36,771 nucleotides of DNA from Prosthecobacter debontii (GTDB taxonomy: Bacteria > Verrucomicrobiota > Verrucomicrobiia > Verrucomicrobiales > Verrucomicrobiaceae), in contig CAMBPS010000034.1 in assembly GCA_945869675.1 (NCBI GenBank), positions 1 to 36,771 of the forward strand, read 5' to 3'. The notes beneath the pieces are model-generated. The model saw nothing but the letters and a program-made list of their open reading frames with translations, was not told the DNA's origin and ran no database searches. Below are positions 8,280 through 16,686 of this stretch, piece by piece; the first letter of the stretch is position 1, and each line of letters opens with the position of its first letter. The position numbers were made by a program, and so were the translations under genes.

Positions 8280-9065
8280 ATGTCAGACAGCCCGGCATCC
8301 AATCATGACGCCCACTTCATCCAAGTGGCAAAATTCAATTATGCTTATGGTGATCATCAAGTGCTCTTTGATGTGGATCTCGACCTACACCGTGAGGATA
8401 TCACCGCTTTGATCGGCCCCTCAGGCTGCGGGAAGAGCACACTTTTGCGCTCCATCAACCGCATCAACGACCTAGTCGAGATCGCTCGTGTCCTCAGTGG
8501 CAGCATCAAGATAGATGGCGTGAATCTCTATTCCTCAGAGGTCGACGTCATCAGTCTGCGCCGAAACGTCGGCATGGTCTTTCAAAAATATAATCCGTTT
8601 CCCCGCAGCATTTTTGAAAACGCCGTCTATGGACTACGGGTCGCAGGCATCAAAGACAAATCGGAACTGGAAGAAGCCGCCGAGCGCAGCCTACGCATCG
8701 CCGCTCTTTGGGACGAGGTCAAAGACCGTCTGCACTCCAACGCCACCGGTCTCTCTGGCGGCCAGCAGCAGCGGCTTTGCATCGCGCGCGCTGTAGCCTT
8801 AAAACCACGCATCCTTCTCATGGACGAACCCTGCGCTGCTTTGGACCCCATCGCCACTGCCCGCATTGAGGACCTCATCGCCCAACTTCGCGGTCAATTC
8901 ACCTTTGTCATTGTTACCCATAACATGGAGCAGGCCAAACGCATCGCTGACAAAACTGCCTTCTTTTACAAAGGCAAAGTCATCGAGTGCGCAGACACCA
9001 TGGACATCTTCGGCAACCCCAAAAACAAACTCACGGAATCCTACATCACCGGACGTCTAACGTGA
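8280..9065 (+). CDS. pstB: phosphate ABC transporter ATP-binding protein, copy 2
   Basis: A 261-residue PstB paralogue of the preceding gene, clearly related but well diverged, so not a recent duplication. Walker A (46-54), Q-loop (Phe-Gln-Lys-Tyr-Asn-Pro-Phe-Pro), signature Leu-Ser-Gly-Gly-Gln-Gln-Gln, Walker B Leu-Leu-Met-Asp-Glu-Pro and the switch His in Val-Thr-His-Asn-Met-Glu are all intact. Because the operon has one PstC and one PstA, the two ATPases may form a heterodimer, one per permease, or serve as alternatives. A PhoU gene often follows pstB; here it is absent and a decayed unrelated gene follows. Confidence 0.93.
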   Translation: MSDSPASNHDAHFIQVAKFNYAYGDHQVLFDVDLDLHREDITALIGPSGCGKSTLLRSINRINDLVEIARVLSGSIKIDGVNLYSSEVDVISLRRNVGMVFQKYNPFPRSIFENAVYGLRVAGIKDKSELEEAAERSLRIAALWDEVKDRLHSNATGLSGGQQQRLCIARAVALKPRILLMDEPCAALDPIATARIEDLIAQLRGQFTFVIVTHNMEQAKRIADKTAFFYKGKVIECADTMDIFGNPKNKLTESYITGRLT

Positions 9066-9070
9066 CAAGG

Positions 9071-9099
9071 TTGCCAGCTTTCTGAACACGTGGCAATTT
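9071..9099 (+). terminator. weak hairpin after the pst operon
   Basis: A 6-bp stem, TTGCCA (9071-9076) with TGGCAA (9091-9096), sits directly after the second pstB stop and is followed by only three T's. The position suits a terminator but the T-run is short, so this is tentative. Confidence 0.25.
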
Positions 9100-9145
9100 A
9101 CTCCCTGACCTGCGTGATGCCAACCTTGGGTCCAGCGAATTTCGG

Positions 9146-9551
9146 CTATTTATCAAGGACCAAAAAATCCATCACAGCTTGAACACGAGCCAAGAATTCT
9201 CTGGAATAAGTAGTGGGAGCAAATTGACGAGAGACGTCTTTGGCATCAAAACCTTCCGGTTCGAGACCGTGCTGACGGCTCATCGTATTGATGCGTAGCA
9301 TTATCTCCACTAACGATGAAAGCTTTGACCTTTCCTGCCTGATAGAAAGCGACTGCGGCTGACATTCGATGAGTGTAAAATGAGTTGATGAAGTCAGCCA
9401 CCTTCGGCGAGCAACCAAGCACCAAAGCTACAGGCAGAACTGGCACAGTCTCCAGTTGATGATGACAGTAGATGGATGAACGCCGCGCCCAGGCATCACA
9501 GCTCCAGATGATCAAAACAATCAGCCAAATGCCAAGGATACAAAGCAGCAT
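9146..9551 (-). pseudogene. sanA: decayed SanA/YdcF-like (DUF218) protein
   Basis: Two short frames on this strand reassemble into parts of one SanA-like protein. The 5' part starts at the ATG ending at 9551, has a membrane helix, then Leu-Val-Leu-Gly, a Phe-Tyr-x-His-Arg segment, and the family core Gly-Lys-Val-x5-Val-Ser-Gly-Asp-Asn followed by Tyr-Asp-Glu-Pro. The frame then breaks near 9280. The 3' part, in another frame, gives Glu-Gly-Phe-Asp-Ala-Lys-Asp-Val and Arg-Glu-Phe-Leu-Ala-Arg-Val-Gln-Ala, which match the C-terminal part of SanA. About 60 residues that should lie between (the Asp-Tyr-Ala-Gly-Phe region) are missing. This is an internal deletion with a frameshift, so the gene is dead. 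SanA proteins affect envelope permeability in enterobacteria. Confidence 0.75.
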
Positions 9552-9653
9552 GACTTTTTCCAAGTCAGCCAGCAGAGAATGCGAGAAAAGCTCATGAGAT
9601 GACGATACTGCCGCGTTCTTTATTTGCTTCAACCTCAACCCACCTCCTTCCCC

Positions 9654-10685
9654 ATGAATCGCCGACACTTCATTGCTACGACAGCCGTTTTTGCCACATC
9701 GCCGTTGCTAGCCAGTAGCCCACGCTTAAAAATTGGCCAGATCGGCACTCAGCATGCTCATGCTGGCGGCAAGATGCAGTCAGTTCGTGGGCTAAATGAG
9801 ATCTGGGAAGTCGTGGGGATCGTAGAACCAACAGGGGCAGTGAAATCAAAGATGTATGAAGGGCTAGCTCAGCTAACAGAAACTCAGCTTCTAGCCATGC
9901 CTGAAGTCAATGCGGTAGCTGTGGAGACAGCCATTGAAGACTCCTGCGCAACCGCTATGCGCTGCATTCAGGCAGGGAAACACATTCATTTAGATAAACC
10001 CGGATCCCTAGATCATGCCACTTTCAAAGACATGCGTTTAGAAGCTGAGAAACGGCGACTTAACGTGCAAATGGGCTACATGCTGCGGTACAATCCAGCC
10101 TTTGAACTGCTTTTCAAAGCAGTGCGCGAGGGATGGCTAGGTGAAATCACCGAAATCGACGCGGCCATGGGCAAGCTAGCGGATCCTAAAACTCGTGATC
10201 AACTAGCTCAACTACCAGGAGGCGGGTTCTTTGAGCTAGCCTGTCATGTGACAGATGCCGTGCTGACGGTCATGGGCAAACCTAAGTCTGTTCATGCTTT
10301 TTCCACCCCAATAGGTGGTGATGGCATAAAAGACAATCAAATGGCCGTGCTAGAATACGATAAGGCCACTGCCGTCATCCGCTGCAATCACACGGACCCT
10401 TTTGGCGGGCCAAGGCGGCGCTTTAATGTCACGGGCACTAAAGGCACCCTAGAGATCCTACCGCTGGAATCAGGTCAAGTGAATCTATCTCTCAGCAAGA
10501 CCTGCGGCGGCTTCAAAAAAGGCACTCAATCCCTCATTCTCGAAGTGCCAAAAGACCGCTATGCTGCTGAATTTCAAGATTTGGCTAAAATCGTGCGTGG
10601 TGAAAAAAATCTGGCCTGGGATGCCCAGCATGACATCGCCGTGCATGAAACCGTATTGCGGGCTTCGGGCGCTTGGAACGCCTAA
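9654..10685 (+). CDS. secreted Gfo/Idh/MocA-family oxidoreductase
   Basis: A 343-residue NAD(P)-dependent oxidoreductase of the Gfo/Idh/MocA fold, which typically acts on sugars or inositols. I start at the ATG at 9654 because it yields Asn-Arg-Arg-His-Phe-Ile plus an Ala-rich core, a twin-arginine export signal that is common in this family in PVC bacteria. The Rossmann part begins Leu-Lys-Ile-Gly-Gln-Ile-Gly-Thr (residues 25-32). The dinucleotide/active-site motif Leu-Asp-Lys-Pro-Gly stands where the family has Glu-Lys-Pro, followed by the C-terminal substrate domain (from about residue 130, Tyr-Met-Leu-Arg-Tyr-Asn-Pro). Substrate cannot be inferred. It ends at a shared bidirectional terminator facing the ExbD genes. 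Confidence 0.85.
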   Translation: MNRRHFIATTAVFATSPLLASSPRLKIGQIGTQHAHAGGKMQSVRGLNEIWEVVGIVEPTGAVKSKMYEGLAQLTETQLLAMPEVNAVAVETAIEDSCATAMRCIQAGKHIHLDKPGSLDHATFKDMRLEAEKRRLNVQMGYMLRYNPAFELLFKAVREGWLGEITEIDAAMGKLADPKTRDQLAQLPGGGFFELACHVTDAVLTVMGKPKSVHAFSTPIGGDGIKDNQMAVLEYDKATAVIRCNHTDPFGGPRRRFNVTGTKGTLEILPLESGQVNLSLSKTCGGFKKGTQSLILEVPKDRYAAEFQDLAKIVRGEKNLAWDAQHDIAVHETVLRASGAWNA

Positions 10686-10690
10686 AAGCA

Positions 10691-10718
10691 AAAGCCCCAG
10701 ACTTGCGTCTGAGGCTTT
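10691..10718. terminator. bidirectional terminator between convergent genes
   Basis: Two 12-nt arms (10691-10702 and 10707-10718) pair with a single mismatch around a 4-nt loop. The stem is flanked by A's on one side and T's on the other, so it can stop transcripts from the Gfo/Idh gene and from the ExbD operon that ends at 10748. Confidence 0.7.
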
Positions 10719-10747
10719 GTGATCGTGATGCTTTGAATCAAGACAAC

Positions 10748-11218
10748 TCAGAATTCTTCGCTACCGACGGTGAAAGTCACGTTGCTGAGGCGAGCTCTGG
10801 CCATGGAGTTGAGGACATCGATGACGCGCTCGTAACGAGCTTGCTCTTCAGCCTGGATGGTGACCATCACTTTGGCATTCCGTGAATCGGCTTCCTGCTT
10901 CAAGCGCATGAGTGTCGCTGTAAAATTAGGGAGCGATTTATTGTCCGGAGTGTCAAACTCCTCTTCGTTAAGAGTAACGACACCTGACTCTTCCACCGTG
11001 ATGGTGATTTCGTCAGGCGGTGTTTGCTCATCACTCAGCGCAGGGGTGCCAATGCCAGGGAGTTGTGTTTTCAGCTCGCGCTCCACTTTCACGGCACCTG
11101 CCATGACCATGAAGAAAAGCATGATGACGAAAACAACGTCAATCATGGGTGCGATCTGAAAGCCCATGACGGCCGCCTCTTCTTGAATGCTACGATGCTC
11201 TTTTTTACCGTGGCTCAT
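10748..11218 (-). CDS. exbD: ExbD/TolR-family biopolymer transport protein, copy 2
   Basis: A 156-residue single-span membrane protein. A basic, cytoplasmic N-terminus (Lys-Lys-Glu-His) precedes the ion-channel helix, which carries the family Asp in Gln-Ile-Ala-Pro-Met-Ile-Asp-Val. The periplasmic part ends in the ExbD/TolR pattern, Val-Met-Val-Thr-Ile-Gln-Ala-Glu-Glu plus Tyr-Glu-Arg-Val-Ile-Asp-Val-Leu. It is the last gene of a five-gene operon; the preceding exbD ends 6 nt upstream. Two ExbD proteins with one ExbB suggest a mixed stator complex, by analogy with multi-ExbD systems. Confidence 0.9.
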   Translation of the reverse strand: MSHGKKEHRSIQEEAAVMGFQIAPMIDVVFVIMLFFMVMAGAVKVERELKTQLPGIGTPALSDEQTPPDEITITVEESGVVTLNEEEFDTPDNKSLPNFTATLMRLKQEADSRNAKVMVTIQAEEQARYERVIDVLNSMARARLSNVTFTVGSEEF

Positions 11219-11224
11219 GTGAGT

Positions 11225-11659
11225 TTAATCCTTGTTAAGTGCTGAGAAGGAAATGTCATCGATCCCAGACTGGGCGATCAAGGCCATGACTTTCTGAATC
11301 TCCACTGCAGGCACATCGCGATCTCCGCGAATGATGACTCTGTAGGTAGGGTTGTTATTTTTGCGCTGAGTGAGTTGTTCGATGATCTCCTCGTTACCAA
11401 GCTCGCGGTCATCGAGCTTAATTTTCGATTCTTGCTTACCCGCAATCCAACGGACGTTGAGAGCGGCTTCGAACATGGTGTTCTTGCCCTCCTTCTTTTT
11501 CGCGTCTGTGGCGATGGGTAGCTTGATATCTTTATCAATCCTCAGCACCTGTGCCGATGTGATACTCATAAAGAAAATGAGCAGCACTAGAAGCACATCA
11601 ATCATTGGAGCAATTTGAAACTCCGGTTCGCCGTCTCCGCCGCCGCCTCCTCCGCCCAT
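11225..11659 (-). CDS. exbD: ExbD/TolR-family biopolymer transport protein, copy 1
   Basis: A 144-residue ExbD-like protein. It starts with an unusual run of glycines (residues 2-8) before the Glu-Phe-Gln-Ile-Ala-Pro-Met-Ile-Asp-Val motif; the Asp in this helix is the proton-relay residue of the family. The periplasmic domain has Arg-Val-Ile-Ile-Arg-Gly-Asp-Arg-Asp-Val-Pro and ends in a beta/helix pattern expected of ExbD. It lies 55 bp after exbB and 6 bp before the second exbD. The polyglycine start resembles other PVC ExbD proteins but its role is unknown. Confidence 0.9.
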   Translation of the reverse strand: MGGGGGGGDGEPEFQIAPMIDVLLVLLIFFMSITSAQVLRIDKDIKLPIATDAKKKEGKNTMFEAALNVRWIAGKQESKIKLDDRELGNEEIIEQLTQRKNNNPTYRVIIRGDRDVPAVEIQKVMALIAQSGIDDISFSALNKD

Positions 11660-11714
11660 AGTGGTTTTAGTTTAGGTGTTGATGAAAATGAATTGTTTGG
11701 AACAGTTTCCGGGC

Positions 11715-12563
11715 TTATGCCGCAGCTGATTCACCACCGTTCACCCAGTTTGGAAGAGCTGCAAAGAACTCTTCTTCACCGACATGTGCATCTTTCAGAT
11801 GGCTGTAAGGCATCTTACGGAAAAGAGCCCCAATGACTTCCTGAAGACCGCTCATAGAAACCTGCAGACGGTTGCGGAGGAAGTAGAAGAACATGAATGC
11901 AGGAACGGCAATGAAGAGTCCTGAGGCTGTCGCGATGAGAACCTCACCGATAGCTCCAGAAAGTTTGGACGGATCACCCACACCGCTAGTTCCAAGAGTC
12001 GCGAAGGCGCTCATCATCCCTGTCACCGTTCCGGTTAGACCGATCATCGGCGTGCAAACCCCAATAACAGAAAGGTAGTTAATACGGGTCGTAATGGTGG
12101 AGTTCACTTTGTTAAGCTCGGTGAAGAGGGCATTTTCAACAGCGTCTTCGCCATCGCCAACAAAACTAAGCGCCACACGCGCGACATCACAATAGGTTGA
12201 GTTGCTGTTTTTGCAGAACTGGTAAGCACCGACATAGTCACCAGCGCGGAAAAGATCCTGAACTTGAGAAACCTGAGCTTCTGGGGCCATCTTTTTGAAG
12301 CCGGTGCGCATCCAAAGATCCACAGTGAGCCAGATCAACGCGACGGAGCAGAGAGTAATCGGATACATAACCCAGCCACCTTCAACAAAGCGGTCCATGA
12401 GTGTGTGCTCATGCTTCACGACGGCCGCAGCTTCACCACCGGCGGCAGGTGCTTCTTCAGCGAGGATAGGGGAGACGATGGCGAGATTACCAAACAGCAT
12501 CATGGCGCAAGCAGAGGCGCGGACAAAGGTCTGGATCAGGGTGGCGGAGGTGCGGTATTGCAT
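11715..12563 (-). CDS. exbB: MotA/TolQ/ExbB proton channel family protein
   Basis: The proton-channel subunit, 282 residues. The frame is open further upstream to 12782, but that part lies inside the TPR gene and reads as a basic shadow, so I start at the ATG ending at 12563. A cleavable-looking N-terminal signal (ending near Ile-Leu-Ala-Glu-Glu) is followed by an Ala/Gly linker and three membrane helices. The MotA/ExbB core has Thr-Pro-Met-Ile-Gly-Leu-Thr-Gly-Thr-Val and Ile-Gly-Glu-Val-Leu-Ile-Ala-Thr-Ala. A signal peptide before ExbB is a known variant, seen in TPR-linked PVC and Bacteroidota clusters. With the two ExbDs it should form a proton-motive-force energised inner-membrane motor. 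Confidence 0.9.
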   Translation of the reverse strand: MQYRTSATLIQTFVRASACAMMLFGNLAIVSPILAEEAPAAGGEAAAVVKHEHTLMDRFVEGGWVMYPITLCSVALIWLTVDLWMRTGFKKMAPEAQVSQVQDLFRAGDYVGAYQFCKNSNSTYCDVARVALSFVGDGEDAVENALFTELNKVNSTITTRINYLSVIGVCTPMIGLTGTVTGMMSAFATLGTSGVGDPSKLSGAIGEVLIATASGLFIAVPAFMFFYFLRNRLQVSMSGLQEVIGALFRKMPYSHLKDAHVGEEEFFAALPNWVNGGESAAA

Positions 12564-12603
12564 GGTGGCTTTGGGGGCTAGGGATGTTTGAGAAAAGGAG
12601 GTA

Positions 12604-13509
12604 TTATTTAGCAGGAGCAGCTTCGGCAGGTTTAGCGTCTTTTGCAGAGGTTTCGGCGGGTTCTTCTTCGGGTTCATTTGGCATACCATTGATCGGAGCC
12701 AATTCTTTAGCGGCAGCCTGCGCGACGGCAGAGCCTGGATAAGTTTCTTCAATGCGCTTAAAGACGATCTGTGCATCCGCAAAACGTTTCATTTTAGCCA
12801 ACATTTGACCAGCTCTAAGTTCGGCATCTGGCACACGCTGAAGTTGCGTACCGTAAAATACAGGAATGCGGAGATAGGCCATCAAGGCTTTTTCCCATTC
12901 TTTCTTACGGGCATGAATGTCGGCAATAATCGTCCAGATCGCCGCCCCAACTCCAGAGTCGTCAGTTTCTGTTAAAATGCTTTCGGCATCAGCCAGAATG
13001 CTAGTGTACTCGGAAGAAGTCTGACGGTCGATATCAATCTGAATGATACGCAGCTTCATTTTTTGGCTATCCGTCAGTTTCAAGGCTTTCAATTGAGGAA
13101 TTAATTTGATGGTTTCCTCAAACTTACCAGCTTGGCTCAGGGTCTCAACGTAGGTGAAGAAAACCTCTGAGTAAGGATTGCCAGGGAAGGTCTCGAAGGT
13201 TTCAAAGAACGTCTTAGCTTTAGCGAGCACGGCCACAGCCTCTTCCGTTTTGCCTTCGGTGAGCAAAGATCGCGCTTCGGTAAGTTCGACCACATCTGAC
13301 CAGTCCAAGGAAGCAATGTTTTGCTTTGGCAACTGCGTAGTAGCGGTTTTATTCTCACCCAGAAGGATGGTACGGATGATTTTGTCACCTTCAACAGTGA
13401 ACTCCGACTGGGGAATCCGGCTGCCGTCTTTAAGGATGATAAACTGCGCTTGAGCGACACTAGCCAAGAGACCTGTGACGGTTAGAAACGTGAGAAAGAA
13501 ACGTGACAT
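12604..13509 (-). CDS. secreted TPR-like protein of the ExbBD operon
   Basis: A 301-residue protein with an N-terminal signal peptide (residues 1-21, ending Ala-Gln-Ala-Gln). A short beta-rich part with Ile-Leu-Lys-Asp-Gly-Ser follows, then helical repeats resembling tetratricopeptide repeats (about 75-270), and an Ala/Glu/Pro-rich tail. It lies 17 bp after the large TPR gene and 40 bp before exbB, so it is very likely cotranscribed. TPR proteins scaffold protein complexes. A role linking the ExbBD motor to periplasmic or outer-membrane partners is an inference from position. Confidence 0.75.
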   Translation of the reverse strand: MSRFFLTFLTVTGLLASVAQAQFIILKDGSRIPQSEFTVEGDKIIRTILLGENKTATTQLPKQNIASLDWSDVVELTEARSLLTEGKTEEAVAVLAKAKTFFETFETFPGNPYSEVFFTYVETLSQAGKFEETIKLIPQLKALKLTDSQKMKLRIIQIDIDRQTSSEYTSILADAESILTETDDSGVGAAIWTIIADIHARKKEWEKALMAYLRIPVFYGTQLQRVPDAELRAGQMLAKMKRFADAQIVFKRIEETYPGSAVAQAAAKELAPINGMPNEPEEEPAETSAKDAKPAEAAPAK

Positions 13510-13526
13510 TGTCTGATTTAAAAAAG

Positions 13527-16505
13527 TTACAGTTTGCTAAGTTCAGCCAAGGCCAGCTTCATCTCAGGAAATGTTTTGAGATCTTCACGCTTGGTCATTT
13601 CGACCAATAAGACTTTAGCAGCTTCGCGGTCTGAATACTTGCGGTCAGGTGGCTCAGCGGGGCGGTTGAGCTGAATGAATGCTTTGGCACATTGAAGATA
13701 GGCCTTGGCCATGATCGGCTTCCACTTTTGATGGGCAATAAAGACACGCTGATAAAACGGGATCGCTTGGCCCCATTTCTTCTGATCAAATTCCATTTCC
13801 CCCTGCATGAAGAGGGACGTGGCATGGGCTTCACCACGCCATTCCTTGGTATTGAGAATGTCTTCGTATAGTTTTTTGGCCTCAGGGAACTTCTTCAGCT
13901 TATAGAGTGTTTTGGCTTTTCCGAGAGTGGCATCCAGAAGGCGTGAGCTGCCTTCATACCCTTCAATTGCTTTGGTGAAGAGCTCCAGTGCTTTGTCGTT
14001 TTCACCCTTTTCAAAGGCGATTTCAGCAAGACCGACGGCAGCACCGTCGGCATACTCAGTGTCTTTGAAGAAGTCGTTCAAGCGGTTGTAGCAGCCGGCG
14101 GCTTTATCCAGATCACCCTTCTTACGCGCATTATCACCTACGGTAGCGAGAAGCAATGGGCTGAGATCATCGGGCTTGGCCACCTCAATGATAATGGTGA
14201 AGAATTTTTCTGATTTGACGGGTTCACGCATGGTCTTTGCTAACCAGGCTTTAGCAAAGAGGATACGCATCTGAGCGGTGCCGTTCATGGCTGCCTCCGG
14301 CGGTGTCAGCAAGATTTCCAGCTGCTTTTCCACTTCTTCAAAGGTAATAATCGGAACTGGTGGTGGCGCTGGTGCGGTCGGAACAGTTGAAACTGGCGCG
14401 GCAGCACCTTCAGCAGACGGGACTGGTGCAGGCGTGGTGGCCGCTGGGCGGGCTCGTCGCTTGGGAGTCATCAGTGTGACTAATTGCTGAATCAGACCTT
14501 CGACCTGTTCGTTGGCTGGATTCGGGATCTTTGGCTTGATGGCGTCTGAGAGGAGTTTCTTCGCGTCTTCAGGTTTGTTCTCCTTGACACGAGCGCGAGA
14601 GATCCACAGCACAGCTTTCAACTCTTGCTCCTCGTTGTCCTTGTGAGTTTTGAGGTATTTCTCCCACATATCTCCGATTTCTTTCCATTTACTCATGGAA
14701 GCATAGAGATCGGTAGCCTGATCCATGGCGTATTTGAGGACGTCATCCGACTTAGCTTTATCGACGGCTAGGGCAAAGTTTTCGAGCGCTTTTTCTGCAT
14801 TCGTCTGCTCACCTTCCTTTAAATTTGGCGAATCTGGTATCTGGTTATAGCCGTCTCCCAACAAGGAATAAACTTGGCCGATATTTGGATCATTCGGAGC
14901 ATCGATTGCGATTCCCTTCAGGTCCTTCATGGCGTCTTCAATATCCCGGGCCTGAAACTTGATGAAGGCAAGACGATAGCGAGCATCCACCACGTATTGT
15001 CCTTTCGGATTCTCTTTCATGTAGGTTTTCAGAGCCTTGCTGGTATTGATCGAGTCGTTCTGATAGAAATAGATGAGGGCGATGCGGTATTGAGCATCGT
15101 CTTTGTAGGGAGTGTTGGGGAACTCGTTGATGAGCAGCTCAAAAGTCGTGCGAGCATCATCGAAGCGCTGCATTTCAAAAAACACATTGCCACGGAGGAA
15201 GCGGAGGCGCTCCTTGTCGGCTTTCGGAAAACCTTCGGCTTTGTCAAAAGCGTCGGCAGCCTCCTGAAGCTTGCCATTTTCATAGGCTAACATGCCAAAC
15301 ATTTCAGAGACTGTGCCTAAATCATTACCATCGGGGAAGTCAGCGATGTATTTCTCACAAAGCTCGCGAGCAGCTTTAACACGCTTAAGCTGAGCGTTGG
15401 CGATGATCATGCCGAACATGCAGCGATCACGTTGCGGAAAGTCTTTGAAGTCTTTGACGATGACATCAAAGGCTAAAATGGACTCCCATTGGCGAGACAT
15501 TTCATAATAGCAGCGACCTAGCCGGTAATAAAGAGAGGCGTCGTAGTCAGTGCGCTTTTCCAGTTCCTCCAAGAGGCCATTGTTAACCTTCAGCTTTTCT
15601 TCCAGCTCTTCTTTGGTGCCTTTGATGGGGCCCTTGCCTGGATTTTTGAGGCTGAGCTCCAGTTTAGCGATGACATCCTTTTGCAGGCGTGAGATTTCAT
15701 TCTTTTTACGAACCAACTGATAAGCACCGAGAGCCTCACGGAAGCTTTTCTTCTCCAGCATCTGGTCGCCGAGCTTCAAATAAATGTTATTCATCTGGGC
15801 CACGTTGTCGCCGCCACTGGCAAATGTTTTGATGTTTTCCATCAATTTACCAGCTTCATCCAGTTCACCTTTGGCAACATAGAGGTCAGCGGCCATCATG
15901 GCAGCTTGGATCCCTTCGGCGCTGCGTGTTCCGTCTGCTACAATGGATTTCAGCACAGCTAGGGCGTCATCATTTTTACCCTGCTTTTTCAGAGCTTCGG
16001 CAACAAACAAGCCTGCCTCAGCCTTCATGGCAGGCGCGCTACTCACGACGGCTTTGAGGATCTCGATACCTTTATCGGGCTCTCCCTTATTGATGTAGGA
16101 GCGACCTAGAGCTAAGCGGACAGGATTGATGTATTCACCATCTGCAAAGTTGGCTTGATAAGCTTCCAAGGCGGTGATCGCGTTCGGATAGTCGTTAAGA
16201 TTGAAATAGGAGGCTCCTTCAACAAAGAGAATCTGCGGGAAGGGCTTGTTGTTCAGGTTTTTCTTGGCTTCACCGATCTTAGCGATTGCCTCAGTGTATT
16301 TTCCTTCCGAAAACAAGGCGAGACCTGCGTTCATAAGCGCCTCCGTCTCGGCCTGAATGTTTAAGGCTCCACCGGCGGCAGGAGCGGCAGCGGGTGCCGG
16401 TGGCACAGGTGGTGGGGCCTGGGCAATCAGCAGATCAGAGGCTGAAGCCAAAATCAATGCAGCGCAGATAGTGTGATGCAGAAGGTTCATTGAACGGTAA
16501 AACAT
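13527..16505 (-). CDS. large secreted TPR-repeat protein
   Basis: A roughly 992-residue exported protein built almost wholly of TPR-like helical repeats. Seen in many copies are patterns such as Tyr-x-Asp-Ala-x-Tyr-Arg-Ile-Ala, Phe-Pro-x-Thr-x-Tyr and Gly-x-Tyr-x-Glu-Ala. A Pro/Ala-rich spacer interrupts them at about 680-720. The frame starts with a TTG at 16514; ATGs at 16505 and 16490 are both plausible, and either gives a signal peptide ending near Leu-Ile-Ala-Gln, followed by an Ala/Pro linker. No Shine-Dalgarno sequence decides between them. It heads the operon TPR-TPR-exbB-exbD-exbD. The repeats suggest a long solenoid binding periplasmic partners, as in AglT-like gliding or outer-membrane trafficking proteins, but a specific role cannot be assigned. 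Confidence 0.8.
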   Translation of the reverse strand: MFYRSMNLLHHTICAALILASASDLLIAQAPPPVPPAPAAAPAAGGALNIQAETEALMNAGLALFSEGKYTEAIAKIGEAKKNLNNKPFPQILFVEGASYFNLNDYPNAITALEAYQANFADGEYINPVRLALGRSYINKGEPDKGIEILKAVVSSAPAMKAEAGLFVAEALKKQGKNDDALAVLKSIVADGTRSAEGIQAAMMAADLYVAKGELDEAGKLMENIKTFASGGDNVAQMNNIYLKLGDQMLEKKSFREALGAYQLVRKKNEISRLQKDVIAKLELSLKNPGKGPIKGTKEELEEKLKVNNGLLEELEKRTDYDASLYYRLGRCYYEMSRQWESILAFDVIVKDFKDFPQRDRCMFGMIIANAQLKRVKAARELCEKYIADFPDGNDLGTVSEMFGMLAYENGKLQEAADAFDKAEGFPKADKERLRFLRGNVFFEMQRFDDARTTFELLINEFPNTPYKDDAQYRIALIYFYQNDSINTSKALKTYMKENPKGQYVVDARYRLAFIKFQARDIEDAMKDLKGIAIDAPNDPNIGQVYSLLGDGYNQIPDSPNLKEGEQTNAEKALENFALAVDKAKSDDVLKYAMDQATDLYASMSKWKEIGDMWEKYLKTHKDNEEQELKAVLWISRARVKENKPEDAKKLLSDAIKPKIPNPANEQVEGLIQQLVTLMTPKRRARPAATTPAPVPSAEGAAAPVSTVPTAPAPPPVPIITFEEVEKQLEILLTPPEAAMNGTAQMRILFAKAWLAKTMREPVKSEKFFTIIIEVAKPDDLSPLLLATVGDNARKKGDLDKAAGCYNRLNDFFKDTEYADGAAVGLAEIAFEKGENDKALELFTKAIEGYEGSSRLLDATLGKAKTLYKLKKFPEAKKLYEDILNTKEWRGEAHATSLFMQGEMEFDQKKWGQAIPFYQRVFIAHQKWKPIMAKAYLQCAKAFIQLNRPAEPPDRKYSDREAAKVLLVEMTKREDLKTFPEMKLALAELSKL

Positions 16506-16686
16506 GGCAGCCAAATAAATAAAATCAGAAACTGGAAAGTGGACAAAAGATGGGCCGGGAACAAATAAGAATGGTCAAAACAGGCACTTTCGGGTGTAAA
16601 ATATGAATGAATTTTTCGGAAATGAGAGGCGAGACTAGCAGGCCGCCCTTTTTTGTCACCAACGAATGCATGTTCTAAAATGAATT

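Noticed and set aside
12564..12782. Upstream extension of the ExbB frame
   Set aside because: It lies inside the TPR gene in another frame and reads as a basic shadow; the signal peptide starts at 12563.
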